A DNA stretch of 64,000 nucleotides, taken from the NCBI RefSeq assembly GCF_008386635.1, contig NZ_VUOE01000002.1, positions 1-64,000 on the forward strand, read 5' to 3'. The stretch is from Maribacter flavus. Lineage in GTDB: Bacteria > Bacteroidota > Bacteroidia > Flavobacteriales > Flavobacteriaceae. Below the pieces are notes generated by a model. That model had not been told where the DNA came from and made no database searches. It was given only the letters and a program-made list of their open reading frames with translations. The position numbers were made by a program, and so were the translations under genes. This document shows positions 17,936-25,767 of the stretch, one piece after another (within the stretch, counting starts at the first letter, position 1; each line of letters begins with the position of its first letter).

Positions 17936-18709
17936 ATGAAGAAGTTCACGTTCATTTTACTGGTCGTTATACAATCCGCTTTCGCCAATGACGCAATCTG
18001 GTCCAAAACCGGGCATCGGGTGGTGGGCGATGTGGCCCAGGACTATTTGAGTAGAAAGGCAAGAAAGGCCATTGATGCCCTACTGGATGGCCAAAATTTG
18101 GCAGCCGTTTCCAATTTTGCCGATGAGATCAAGGCCGATAGAAAATACAGTGAATTCAGTGCCTGGCATTACGTCAACTTCCCAGCGGACAAGGATTACA
18201 GGGACGTTGAACCCAGTGAATATGGGGATTTGGTCATAGGAATCAACAAGTGCATTGAAATATTGACTTCGCAGGAAAGTTCCAAGGAGGACAAGGCTTT
18301 TTACTTGAAATTTCTGGTGCACCTTATTGGGGATTTGCACCAACCGATGCATATTGGTCGGCTAGAGGACAAAGGAGGAAACGACATTCAGTTGCAATGG
18401 TTTGGAAGGGGCAGTAACCTACATCGGGTATGGGATTCCAATATGATTGACGACTATGGAATGAGTTTTACGGAGCTTTCAAACTCCTTACCAAAGCTTA
18501 CCAAGCAGCAGGTGAAGCAAATTCAGCAGGGCGATATCTATGATTGGATCGAGGAGACCCAGGAAATTACGAACGAAGTCTATGATTCCGTAGCAGTGGG
18601 TGAGAAATTGGGGTATCAATATAGTTACCGATGGTGGGGCACTGTTGAAAACCAATTGTTAAAAGGGGGCATACGATTGGCGGCGGTCCTGAATGATATT
18701 TTCAAATAG
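17936..18709 (+). CDS. S1/P1 family nuclease, secreted
   Basis: A 257-residue exported zinc nuclease. The start MKKFTFILLVVIQSAFAND gives a signal peptide of about 17 residues. The mature N-terminus carries the family zinc site AIWSKTGHRVVGDVAQ (Trp and His). Further ligands lie in EFSAWHYVNFP, in KFLVHLIGDLHQPMHIGR and in NLHRVWDSNMID. The family is an all-helical trinuclear zinc enzyme that cleaves single-stranded RNA and DNA and removes 3' phosphates, commonly used extracytoplasmically for nucleic-acid scavenging. Length is typical (about 260). It is monocistronic, with the DUF2805 gene convergent 7 bases downstream. Confidence 0.94.
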   Translation: MKKFTFILLVVIQSAFANDAIWSKTGHRVVGDVAQDYLSRKARKAIDALLDGQNLAAVSNFADEIKADRKYSEFSAWHYVNFPADKDYRDVEPSEYGDLVIGINKCIEILTSQESSKEDKAFYLKFLVHLIGDLHQPMHIGRLEDKGGNDIQLQWFGRGSNLHRVWDSNMIDDYGMSFTELSNSLPKLTKQQVKQIQQGDIYDWIEETQEITNEVYDSVAVGEKLGYQYSYRWWGTVENQLLKGGIRLAAVLNDIFK

Positions 18710-18716
18710 AACTAAA

Positions 18717-18995
18717 CTATCTTTTTGAAATTTTGTTTCCGCTAATGTTCTTCTGACGGGAGCTCTTGAATCGTCCGGACACATTTTCGCGTAAATTTCG
18801 GTGTTTGGTAGTCCTTCCCTGAACCCTTTTACGCCACATGCGAAAACTACTGGGTTTCATTTCCCTGCGCATGATCTCTATGGTTTCCTGTTCACTTATA
18901 CCAAACTGGAAGGTGATGGCCTCAAACGGAGTACGGTCCTCCCAGGCCATTTCTATGATTCGGTCCAATTCCCTTTCTGTAAATTCCTTTGACAT
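18717..18995 (-). CDS. DUF2805 / TIGR03643 family protein
   Basis: A 92-residue basic protein starting at ATG 18995 (MSKEFTERELDRIIEMAWEDR). The core block ELDRIIEMAWEDRTPFEAITFQFGISE, then EIMRREMKPSSFRMWRKRVQGR, is the family signature: a helix-turn-helix-like arrangement that resembles a short sigma/HTH fold. The tail is rich in Lys and Arg, suggesting nucleic-acid binding. No function is established. The frame extends six codons upstream, but a -7 box at 19003-19010 supports the shorter form. Confidence 0.88.
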   Translation of the reverse strand: MSKEFTERELDRIIEMAWEDRTPFEAITFQFGISEQETIEIMRREMKPSSFRMWRKRVQGRTTKHRNLRENVSGRFKSSRQKNISGNKISKR

Positions 18996-19002
18996 AACAA
19001 TA

Positions 19003-19010
19003 CAAATATA
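19003..19010 (-). promoter_or_regulatory. -7 box (TATATTTG) for the DUF2805 gene
   Basis: On the minus strand TATATTTG fits TAnnTTTG and ends 7 bases before ATG 18995. If transcription starts about 4 bases after the box, the 5' leader is only a few bases long. Confidence 0.45.
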
Positions 19011-19164
19011 CAAAGCCTAGGGCAAAAAGGGTTTGGCATGACCTTTGAAAATATGTTGCTAAGGTAGAAACCACGACGAGCAGATTAGTATTGGTATGCC
19101 CTGGTATTAAAGATGGTCGGTCTATAAAAAGGCATAAAAAATTGGTCCTCTGGGCCGATTTTTT

Positions 19165-19761
19165 TTATTTGATTATCCTAAACGTCAGGTTTATCCGTTC
19201 CCCAATCGGTTTGGCCGTTTTTGGAATCTGATGCTTCCAAGTATGTTGGGTCTCACCCTGCATCACCAACAAACTGCCATGCTCCAATATCATTTTGTGC
19301 TTTGCAGAAGGGTCTATGTTGTGTTTTAGATAGAACATGCGTTCCGCACCTAGACTCACTGATGCAATTACAGGGTTTTTACCCAGTTCCTTTTCATTAT
19401 CAGCGTGCCAACCGTTACTATCCTTGCCATCCCTATATAGATTTAGTAAACAAGTAGTAAATTCTGGGGAAACATACTTTTCTATTTCCGATTTTATTTC
19501 CAATAAAACTTTACTGAAACGATGGGGTTTCATGGTAATGTTGGAATAGGAGTAGGGCCTTCCATTATTTCCATACAATGCGGTAAGTCTTGGCTGGGCG
19601 TATAACTTTCCGAATACTTTAATATCATCCTGTTGCCAGGGTGTTTCAGACCTTAACTTTTTGAAATAGGTATCCGCAATTTTACTAGGAATAAAATTTG
19701 GGTAATATCGTATGTCACAATCGGGCAAATCCAATTGTGAGTATTCCTTGTTTTCTGGCAT
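19165..19761 (-). CDS. AlkB family 2-oxoglutarate/Fe(II) dioxygenase
   Basis: A 198-residue enzyme that oxidatively removes alkyl groups from nucleic-acid bases. The iron site is visible: H119 and D121 in GWHADNEKELG, with the distal histidine at H173 (QHTWKHQIP). The 2-oxoglutarate arginine lies in RINLTFR at 189-195. The nucleotide lid region (PRLTALYGNNGRPYSYSN) is also typical and resembles the ALKBH2/3-like bacterial group. Its ATG overlaps the stop of the AraC-type gene by one base (TGATG), so the two are co-translated. This suggests control by, or at least joint expression with, that regulator. Confidence 0.93.
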   Translation of the reverse strand: MPENKEYSQLDLPDCDIRYYPNFIPSKIADTYFKKLRSETPWQQDDIKVFGKLYAQPRLTALYGNNGRPYSYSNITMKPHRFSKVLLEIKSEIEKYVSPEFTTCLLNLYRDGKDSNGWHADNEKELGKNPVIASVSLGAERMFYLKHNIDPSAKHKMILEHGSLLVMQGETQHTWKHQIPKTAKPIGERINLTFRIIK

Positions 19762-20633
19762 CAGACCAAAACGGCTTTTAGCTCATTCCTATATTCACTG
19801 GGGTTCTGTCCCGTAAATGCTTTGAACGACTTATTAAAGTGGGAAAAGTTGTTGAATCCACATTCAAAACAGACTTCCGTGATGCTCATGGGTTTTTCCG
19901 CCAATAATTTAGAGGCATGCACCAAGCGGTATTCATTTACAAATTGTACAAAGGTTTTATTTGTAAGCTTTTTAAAGTATCTGCAGAAAGACGGAATGGT
20001 CATGCTCACCATGGAAGATATTTCCTCCAGCGTTATTTCTTCCTTGAAGTTGTTCTTTACATGATTGAAAACGATGTTGATGCGGTCATTGTCCTTGACA
20101 TCGGTTGCCAAGGAAAAACCATCCGCATTCAGGAGTTTCATTTCTTGTGAACCGCCCAATTCGTTCAGAATGTTCAGAATACTCAAAAGACGTTGGAAAT
20201 CGGTCTGATATTCCAGCACCTCCATTTTATCGCCTATTTTTCTTTTGGTCTTCCCATAAAAGGCGATTCCTCCACTCGCTATTTCAAACAACTTTTTGAT
20301 TTTCTTCATTTCGGGAATGGTAAAAAAGTCGGTTCCCAAAAAATCGAGCTTCATCTGTACGACGGTTTCACTGGTATTGCCCGTGAGTGCATCGGTAAAA
20401 CCGCAATGGGGAAGATTACTGCCTATCAATATAAGATCGCCATCGGTATAATAGGAAACATGGCTACCTATTTGGCGCTTACCGGAACCGCCGTTTACAT
20501 AGACCAGTTCCAATTCTGGATGGTAATGCCAAACATTGTTCTTGTTCACCCGGTGCTCATCGAACCTTTGATAGGTAAACGAATGCCCAAAATCTGGTTC
20601 AATAGCCTCAAACGTAGGTTTTTGTGTAATCAT
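19761..20633 (-). CDS. AraC family transcriptional regulator with cupin-like sensor domain
   Basis: A 290-residue regulator. Residues 15-120 form a cupin-like N-terminal domain (NNVWHYHPELELVYVNGGSG, IGSNLPHCGF). Residues 190-285 contain the double helix-turn-helix of the AraC/XylS class: LEEISSMVSMTIPSFCRYFKKLTNK, then SITEVCFECGFNNFSHFNKSFK, FTGQNPSEYR. The WHYHPELEL motif is typical of sugar or small-ligand sensing members. It is the first gene of a two-gene unit with alkB (1-base overlap). It lacks the Ada-type methyl-acceptor domain, so direct sensing of alkylation is not shown. Confidence 0.93.
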   Translation of the reverse strand: MITQKPTFEAIEPDFGHSFTYQRFDEHRVNKNNVWHYHPELELVYVNGGSGKRQIGSHVSYYTDGDLILIGSNLPHCGFTDALTGNTSETVVQMKLDFLGTDFFTIPEMKKIKKLFEIASGGIAFYGKTKRKIGDKMEVLEYQTDFQRLLSILNILNELGGSQEMKLLNADGFSLATDVKDNDRINIVFNHVKNNFKEEITLEEISSMVSMTIPSFCRYFKKLTNKTFVQFVNEYRLVHASKLLAEKPMSITEVCFECGFNNFSHFNKSFKAFTGQNPSEYRNELKAVLV

Positions 20634-20803
20634 CTATTTGGTGTTTACTAATGTAAAGTTAGATAACCTTTTTTGCAGGTCACTTTGCAAAATTAACTCA
20701 AATATGTGGAAAATTAACATCACTATATTAAAAGTGTGTTAAGGTTGGTAAAATAGCACATAAATCGGAAAAATCCGCTGTAGTGGCAACGACATAACGG
20801 GTG

Positions 20804-20811
20804 TATGTTTG
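20804..20811 (+). promoter_or_regulatory. -7 box (TATGTTTG)
   Basis: TATGTTTG fits TAnnTTTG and lies 39 bases before ATG 20851, giving a leader of about 35 bases for the secreted protein gene. No clear TTG element is seen upstream. Confidence 0.5.
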
Positions 20812-20850
20812 TATCGTAAATTATTAATTAATCCTTTAAAGTAATTTATT

Positions 20851-21435
20851 ATGAAAACAATTGTAAAAATCACAACCGTAGTTGCCTTTATGTTCGCTAC
20901 AGTAGCGGGTATGGCAAGAGAGCCCAAATTGGACGTTGTTACCTTAAATAATTCCAAAAGTGTCCTATTGACCTTGGACGCACTGGACCAAAGTGTCACT
21001 GTTAGGCTTTTGGATTCGGATTCTAATAGTATCTATTTCGAAAAGCTTTCAAAAGGTCGTTTCAGTAAAAAACTGAATTTGAAAGATTTGGAAGATGGAT
21101 ATTATTATTTGGTAGCCGAAAGCGGACTAAAAAGCAACATGTACACCATTTCCTTAAAGGATGGTATCATTAAGATCATCGATTCTGAGGTAGATGCCAA
21201 ACCGTTTTTTAGAAAAACAGAAAATAGGGTTTTCATGAACTTTTTGAACTTGGATAAATCTGAGATTACCTTAAAAGTTTATGACCAAAACTATAGATTG
21301 GTGTTCTCCGAAACCGTATCCAATAAACTTATCGTAGAAAAGGCCTTTAACTTTCAAGGAGCCTATCCGGGAAGTTATATGGTAGTAGTATCCGATGATA
21401 CCAAAATTTACAGTGAAGAATTTGTTGTTAATTAA
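20851..21435 (+). CDS. Secreted protein of unknown function (194 aa)
   Basis: A signal peptide (MKTIVKITTVVAFMFATVAGMA/R) is followed by two tandem beta-sandwich-like units. Unit 1 is at about 25-110 (VVTLNNSKSVLLTLDALDQSVTVRLLDSD) and unit 2 at 120-194 (RVFMNFLNLDKSEITLKVYDQNYRLVFSE). The units share the pattern of a strand, a D/N-K/Q-S turn, V-x-L/V-x-V-x-D, then a GxY motif (EDGYYYLV; PGSYMVVV). This resembles the C-terminal beta domains of Bacteroidota exported proteins, but I cannot assign it to T9SS sorting with confidence. It has its own promoter and terminator. Function unknown. Confidence 0.8.
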   Translation: MKTIVKITTVVAFMFATVAGMAREPKLDVVTLNNSKSVLLTLDALDQSVTVRLLDSDSNSIYFEKLSKGRFSKKLNLKDLEDGYYYLVAESGLKSNMYTISLKDGIIKIIDSEVDAKPFFRKTENRVFMNFLNLDKSEITLKVYDQNYRLVFSETVSNKLIVEKAFNFQGAYPGSYMVVVSDDTKIYSEEFVVN

Positions 21436-21457
21436 GTTGGTTTAAGTTAATTTCAAG

Positions 21458-21484
21458 AAAAGGGGGCTGGAGAGCCCTCTTTTT
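21458..21484 (+). terminator. Intrinsic terminator
   Basis: AAAAGGGGGCT pairs with AGCCCTCTTTT around a GGAG loop and is followed by TTTGTTTTT. It lies 23 bases after the secreted protein gene and may also act for the DoxX-like gene ending at 21489 on the other strand. Confidence 0.8.
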
Positions 21485-21488
21485 GTTT

Positions 21489-21854
21489 TTATACGCTTAG
21501 GTAAGCGTACGCCCAGCACATCAAAAGGAATTGCAACGGAATGCGCAGTAATAATAACCATTTTGGAAATCCGGCCGATTCCTTTTCGCCCTTGAGCATA
21601 TAAAAGTGGACCAACAAAAAAACCGATAACATGGCCATAATTCCATAAATAGCTAAATCTTTGGTTTCCTGAAAGCATAGTCCAATGCCCAAAAGGATTT
21701 CAAATACGCCACTTAGAAGTACCAAAAATTTTGGAGAAGGTAGATAGTTGGGCATGACCCGCAAGTATATTTTGGGCCGTATAAAATGCATGAGGCCTGC
21801 GAACATATATAGCGCGGCCATCAAGTACAAGTGCCAAGGAAAATGAAGTTCCAT
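21489..21854 (-). CDS. DoxX-like small membrane protein
   Basis: A 121-residue membrane protein with four hydrophobic segments (about 8-25, 43-62, 70-87 and 100-118). The sequence LMAALYMFAGLMHFIRPKIYLRVMPNYLP followed by LLSGVFEILLGIGL is the DoxX/MauE-like pattern. Members of this broad family have been linked to quinone-dependent or redox functions, but most are unassigned. It overlaps the preceding MOSC gene by one base (TAATG), so the pair is translationally coupled. Confidence 0.85.
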   Translation of the reverse strand: MELHFPWHLYLMAALYMFAGLMHFIRPKIYLRVMPNYLPSPKFLVLLSGVFEILLGIGLCFQETKDLAIYGIMAMLSVFLLVHFYMLKGEKESAGFPKWLLLLRIPLQFLLMCWAYAYLSV

Positions 21855-22489
21855 TAAAGGTATTTTTGCATTCTTTCCTTTTTATACAGGGGTACTGCCG
21901 GATTGTCCATAAACCTTTGCAGCAAGTCCTTCGGCTTTTCTTTTAGGAACATCAGTTCATAGAATTCCTGGACCGTTAAGGTGTTCTCCGATTGTTGAAT
22001 CAATTTCAGTTCATCGCCCATACTTACTTCCCCTTCCTCCAGAATTTTCACATACGTTCCGGGGTGATTCTGATCGATGAATTCTTTCAGGATTTGTTGG
22101 GTGCCAAAACGGATTCCCAGTTTATAACAAGGTTCCCTAGGCTGGGAAACCTGAACCAGGGCACTTCCCATTTTATAAACGTTCCCTATACGTATTTGGG
22201 ACTCATCCAATCCGGTAATCGTCAGGTTTTCGCCGAACATACCCCAATTCCATTCATGATTAGGATATTTTTCCTTCCAAAAAGGGTACTGATCCGCGGA
22301 AAAAAGATAACAGGCCTTGTTCTCCCCCCCATGGTTTACCCTATTGATAATCGTATCCTTCTGAACATCGCTTTTGGTCAAGAACAATTTTTCAGATGTG
22401 GGAAATTTAAAAATGCCCGTCTGTTCTTCGGTGCCGTTCCAAACAAAGGTTCTAGGCTCGTTGCAGATATTGGTGGAGATTATCTTCAT
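21854..22489 (-). CDS. MOSC domain protein
   Basis: A 211-residue cytosolic protein of the YiiM type. The MOSC region spans about 45-170: NRVNHGGENKACYLFSADQYPFW, GMFGENLTITGLDE and VQVSQPREPCYKLG, whose cysteine (about residue 137) is the predicted molybdenum-cofactor ligand. A C-terminal extension (TVQEFYELMFLKEKP) follows. YiiM-like proteins detoxify hydroxylated or N-oxidised bases; the substrate here is not determined. It is first in a two-gene unit with the DoxX-like gene. Its start lies only 11 bases after the T tract of the terminator for the upstream gene, so its promoter must overlap that hairpin or it depends on readthrough. Confidence 0.9.
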   Translation of the reverse strand: MKIISTNICNEPRTFVWNGTEEQTGIFKFPTSEKLFLTKSDVQKDTIINRVNHGGENKACYLFSADQYPFWKEKYPNHEWNWGMFGENLTITGLDESQIRIGNVYKMGSALVQVSQPREPCYKLGIRFGTQQILKEFIDQNHPGTYVKILEEGEVSMGDELKLIQQSENTLTVQEFYELMFLKEKPKDLLQRFMDNPAVPLYKKERMQKYL

Positions 22490-22500
22490 TGTGTGAAGAT

Positions 22501-22532
22501 AAAAAAAACCACCAGAAGAAATCTGGTGGTTT
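22501..22532 (-). terminator. Intrinsic terminator of the small membrane protein gene
   Basis: AAACCACCAGA and TCTGGTGGTTT form an 11-bp stem with a 5-base loop. Read on the minus strand it ends in a run of eight U. It lies 20 bases after the stop at 22553. Confidence 0.88.
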
Positions 22533-22552
22533 ACAATTTTACTGGATAGTTG

Positions 22553-22906
22553 CTATACTTCCTTTTCCAACTTTTTGGTAAGATAGAAACCTAACAATAA
22601 TCCAATTCCGGCCATTAAAAATATGGATCCGGGATAGGCAACATTCTCTTCGACTCCCAAACTGTAGACCATAATCGAAGCTAAAAAGATTGCACAACCA
22701 ATTCCTATGAGCAGAAGGGAAAGGTTTAAGACTAGGATTTTCCAAAAGGGCGCGGCATGTTCCTTTTTTGTTTTTACAAAAATACTGGCATCGGCACCTT
22801 TTTCTATAAGAGCCATGCGTTCTTTGTTTCTAGTTGAAAAGAATAAATAGGCTATTCCAAAAATAACCCCAAAGATTAACGTGAAAATAATTACTTCTCC
22901 TCCCAT
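22553..22906 (-). CDS. Small membrane protein, DUF6249-like
   Basis: A 117-residue protein starting at ATG 22906 (MGGEVIIFTLIFGVIFG). Three hydrophobic segments are seen: about 3-22, 55-77 and 88-108. A cytosolic loop between the first two contains RNKERMALIEKGADASIF, a motif I associate with the DUF6249 family. The frame extends to 22966, but the longer form would begin inside the ECF promoter at 22948-22973, so I reject it. It is divergent from the ECF sigma factor and has the same promoter type, which makes it a likely target of that sigma factor. Confidence 0.82.
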   Translation of the reverse strand: MGGEVIIFTLIFGVIFGIAYLFFSTRNKERMALIEKGADASIFVKTKKEHAAPFWKILVLNLSLLLIGIGCAIFLASIMVYSLGVEENVAYPGSIFLMAGIGLLLGFYLTKKLEKEV

Positions 22907-22947
22907 TGATTTGTTTTTTAATTGATAAATAAACTGTTTACTTCTTT

Positions 22948-22973
22948 GACGACGATAAATTTCCATAGGTTAC
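22948..22973 (-). promoter_or_regulatory. ECF-type promoter, minus direction (GTAACC-N16-CGTC)
   Basis: On the minus strand GTAACC (22973-22968) is followed after exactly 16 bases by CGTC (22951-22948). The same element with the same spacing occurs in the opposite direction at 23000-23025. It places transcription about 35 bases before ATG 22906. Confidence 0.72.
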
Positions 22974-22999
22974 AATTTTTTTAGTTTTTCTTTAAAACT

Positions 23000-23025
23000 G
23001 TAACCTTTGCCTAAAGCAGTTCGTC
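23000..23025 (+). promoter_or_regulatory. ECF-type promoter, plus direction (GTAACC-N16-CGTC)
   Basis: GTAACC (23000-23005), 16 bases, then CGTC (23022-23025), 12 bases before ATG 23038. Identical hexamer, tetramer and spacing to the divergent copy point to autoregulation by the sigma factor encoded just downstream. Confidence 0.72.
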
Positions 23026-23037
23026 CAATAAATGTAA

Positions 23038-23628
23038 ATGAACAAGCCTAGCGACCAACTATTGATAGAACGTGCCCAAAAAAGGGATATATCCGCTTAT
23101 GAAAAATTAGTGGATAGATATAAGCATATGGTCTTTACTTTGGCGCTAAGGTTGGTTGGAAATAGGGAGGATGCGGAAGAGGTAGCACAAGATACCTTTA
23201 TAAAGGTATATAGTGCATTGACTACATTTAAAGGAGAGAGCAAGTTCTCTACCTGGTTATATAAAATAGCCTATAGAAAGGGTCTTGATTGTCTTAAAAA
23301 ACATAAATCGCAGCCCCAAACGAAAGGTTTTGATATGCAAGATACATCTGCCTTGTACCTATCTCCGGAAATATGGAATAAAATAGAAATAAAAGAAAGA
23401 AGAAAGACAATAAAAAGGGCTATAGAGGAACTGGATAATGAAGATAGTGTATTAATAACCCTATTTTATTATCAGGAGCTTTCCCTTGTTGAAATTTCCG
23501 AAATAATGGGTATTGAAGCCAACACCGTAAAGGTGAAAATACATAGGGCCAGAAAAAAATTGGCATTAATTTTAAGAAATTCACTAGAACCGGAAACAAT
23601 TCATAGCTATGAAAGAACAAGAAGATAA
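23038..23628 (+). CDS. ECF-type RNA polymerase sigma factor
   Basis: A 196-residue group 4 sigma factor. Region 2 spans about 10-95: KLVDRYKHMVFTLALRLVGNREDAEEVAQDTFIKVY, with the -10 contact part STWLYKIAYRKGLDCLKKHK. Region 4 spans about 125-180: ALEE-like EELDNEDSVLITLFYYQELSL, then the helix-turn-helix SEIMGIEANTVKVKIHRARKKL. The linker is short and there is no C-terminal extension. It overlaps the next gene by 20 bases, typical of a sigma/anti-sigma pair. The promoter at 23000-23025 has a GTAACC/CGTC structure of the kind recognised by ECF factors and probably gives positive autoregulation. Confidence 0.94.
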   Translation: MNKPSDQLLIERAQKRDISAYEKLVDRYKHMVFTLALRLVGNREDAEEVAQDTFIKVYSALTTFKGESKFSTWLYKIAYRKGLDCLKKHKSQPQTKGFDMQDTSALYLSPEIWNKIEIKERRKTIKRAIEELDNEDSVLITLFYYQELSLVEISEIMGIEANTVKVKIHRARKKLALILRNSLEPETIHSYERTRR

Positions 23629-24019
23629 AGAATTGGATTTATTCCTAAAAAACGCAATCAAAGAGCTAAGACCTGAAGAAGTTTCTGAAAATTTTAATGA
23701 AAGACTGTTTCAAAGGATAGCACAATTAAATACAAAGGAATTAAAATACAAGCCTTTAATATCCAAAACAGTGTGGTTCTCACTTGCGCTTGTACTCATA
23801 GGCCTTTTAGGATTTGGATTCATTATGGAGCCAAATACCAACTTTTGGCTTTTTTCTTTAAAATACAATACAATTGGTAATCTAGATTTTTTTGATGTCA
23901 GATTTGAAGAAATCAAATGGAATTCGTCCAGTTATGCTGTGCTAGGATTCGTCATTTTTATCTTGTTTCAAATTCTTTTTTTAAAGCATTATTTTTCTAA
24001 ACACAGGGTGATAATCTAA
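23609..24019 (+). CDS. Membrane protein, probable partner (anti-sigma-like) of the ECF sigma factor
   Basis: A 136-residue protein starting 20 bases inside the sigma gene. A charged cytosolic N-terminus (EDKELDLFLKNAIKELRPEEVSENFNERLF, about 4-35) precedes a transmembrane helix at about 50-71 and a second at about 108-126. This layout, with a short helical cytosolic region joined to a membrane anchor, fits small membrane anti-sigma factors. I see no zinc-binding HxxxCxxC motif, so it is not a ZAS-domain protein and the assignment rests on position and topology. It could instead be an unrelated co-regulated membrane protein. Confidence 0.7.
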   Translation: MKEQEDKELDLFLKNAIKELRPEEVSENFNERLFQRIAQLNTKELKYKPLISKTVWFSLALVLIGLLGFGFIMEPNTNFWLFSLKYNTIGNLDFFDVRFEEIKWNSSSYAVLGFVIFILFQILFLKHYFSKHRVII

Positions 24020-24056
24020 ATATGGGGATTTAAAATTTATCACTACATTTAAATCC

Positions 24057-25655
24057 ATGACCTTCCTATCCTTTTTACTCTTCACCGGTTTTGTCGCTTT
24101 TTATGCGACCTATCAACTTCGTAAGGATAAACTAAATACCAAGGACGGTTACTTTTTGGGAGGACGTTCCTTAACGGGCATCGTAATTGCGGGCTCTTTG
24201 TTATTGACCAACATTTCTACGGAGCATTTGGTGGGAATGAACGGTTCCTCGTATAGAAATGGGGCCATAATCATCGCCTGGGAGGTAACCTCAGCACTCG
24301 CATTGGTCATTGGGGCCCTCTATTTTGCCCCAAGGTATCTGAAAATGGGGTTGACGACCATTCCCGAGTTTTTGGAAAAAAGGTTTGACGGCCTAACTCG
24401 GACCATCGTTGCAATGCTCCTCATCATTTCCTTTGTCGCTACGTTATTGCCCATAGTATTATACACAGGGGCGCTGAACATTGAGGCTATTTTTGATATT
24501 TCCAACCTATTGAACATAAGTAAGTCGCAAGGTATTTGGGTGACTATTTTGGTCGTTGGAACCATTGGGGCCATATATGCCATTTTTGGGGGACTCAAGA
24601 TGGTAGCATATACGGATACCATTAACGGTTTTGGTTTGTTGGTCGCTGGTCTGTTGGTTCCCATTTTAGCACTTTTGGCCATTGGCGAAGGAAATTTATT
24701 CCATGGTTTGGGAGCGGTTTTTAAAAACAGTCCGGAAAAGTTCAATGTAATCAGCACGGAATCCGGTGTGGGGGAAGGGGCAAGGTCTGCCATTCTACCT
24801 TTTGAAGTACTGTTTACGGGACTGATGGTCAACCAAATCTATTTCTGGACCATGCACCAGTCGATAATTCAACGGGTTTTAGGGGCCGTTAGCTTAAAGG
24901 AAGCACAAAAAGGATTGCTTTATACGGGCTTTTTAAAAATATTGGTACCGCTCATCATTGTATTGCCAGGGCTGATTGCCTTTTATTTTTTTGGGGATTC
25001 GTACTATGATAATCCGGATAGCGTATATCCCGAACTTGTAAAAAAAGTGATGCCCCTTTGGTTGACCGGTTTCTTTGTGGCGGTTATGATGGGTGCTATT
25101 TTGAGTACTTTCAACAGTGCCCTGAACAGTGCGGCTACCGTTTTTAGTTTGGGTATTTATAAGCGTTATATTTTTAAGGAATCCAGCGACCAAAAGTTGG
25201 TAGGCATCGGGAAGTGGACCTCCTTGTTGCTGGCAGTTTTCGCAATTGGAATTGCTCCATTTGTGGCCAATGCGCCAGACGGTCTGTACCAGCTCCTACA
25301 GCAACTGAACGGAATTTTCTTTATTCCCATTGCCAGCGTCATTGCGGCCGGCTTTCTTTTTCCCAGGGTTTCAGCGTTTGGGGCCAAGGTGGGACTCTGT
25401 TTCGGACTTGTTTTCTATGTCCTCATGTACTTCATTTTGGAGGTGAACCTACATTTCGTTCATATTTGGGGCATTGAGTTTGTACTCAATATCGGTATTA
25501 TGCATTTGGCTTCTCTGTATCGGCCCACAAAAGAACGATTTTCGATACAGGATGCCAACGTCTTGGATTTGAAACCATGGAAATATGCCAAACCTTTCAG
25601 CATTTTTCTTGTCCTCGTAACGGTTCTTATTTATTTTTTATTGGGAAATGTCTAG
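24057..25655 (+). CDS. Sodium:solute symporter (SSS/SLC5 family), probably for myo-inositol or a sugar
   Basis: A 532-residue membrane protein with about 13-14 helices and the LeuT-type fold. Recognisable blocks are KDGYFLGGRSLTGIVIAGSLLLTNISTEHLVG (helix 1 region), GLTTIPEFLEKRFD, and GAILSTFNSALNSAATVFSLGIYKRY, whose small hydroxyl residues line the sodium site. It resembles the sugar/inositol transporter branch. A myo-inositol oxygenase gene follows 112 bases downstream, which makes myo-inositol the best guess for the substrate; this is inference from context. No ligand-binding regulator is adjacent. Confidence 0.88.
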   Translation: MTFLSFLLFTGFVAFYATYQLRKDKLNTKDGYFLGGRSLTGIVIAGSLLLTNISTEHLVGMNGSSYRNGAIIIAWEVTSALALVIGALYFAPRYLKMGLTTIPEFLEKRFDGLTRTIVAMLLIISFVATLLPIVLYTGALNIEAIFDISNLLNISKSQGIWVTILVVGTIGAIYAIFGGLKMVAYTDTINGFGLLVAGLLVPILALLAIGEGNLFHGLGAVFKNSPEKFNVISTESGVGEGARSAILPFEVLFTGLMVNQIYFWTMHQSIIQRVLGAVSLKEAQKGLLYTGFLKILVPLIIVLPGLIAFYFFGDSYYDNPDSVYPELVKKVMPLWLTGFFVAVMMGAILSTFNSALNSAATVFSLGIYKRYIFKESSDQKLVGIGKWTSLLLAVFAIGIAPFVANAPDGLYQLLQQLNGIFFIPIASVIAAGFLFPRVSAFGAKVGLCFGLVFYVLMYFILEVNLHFVHIWGIEFVLNIGIMHLASLYRPTKERFSIQDANVLDLKPWKYAKPFSIFLVLVTVLIYFLLGNV

Positions 25656-25686
25656 AATTCAGTAATTTGTTGTATCAAATTTAATA

Positions 25687-25741
25687 ATCTCGAAAAAAAC
25701 GGTACTGCCGGTTGAGCTGTTATATCGAGTGGAGTCGAGAT
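25687..25741. repeat. REP-like intergenic hairpin element
   Basis: ATCTCGA (25687-25693) and TCGAGAT (25735-25741) close a 55-base imperfect hairpin; within it lie an inner AAC/GTT and GG/CC stem and the phrase TCGAGTGGAGTCGAGA. Sequences of this GTCGAG-rich type recur in Flavobacteriaceae intergenic spaces. Only one copy is in this window, so the repeat status rests on recollection of the type. Confidence 0.4.
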
Positions 25742-25767
25742 GCGAGATCTAATTTATAAGTGATATT

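Noticed and set aside
20193-20651. Plus-strand open frame of 152 codons
   Set aside because: It is antisense to the AraC-type gene, whose motifs are unambiguous; the composition shows no protein-family features.
24320-24832. Minus-strand open frame of 170 codons
   Set aside because: It is antisense to the sodium symporter gene and is explained by the codon use of that gene.
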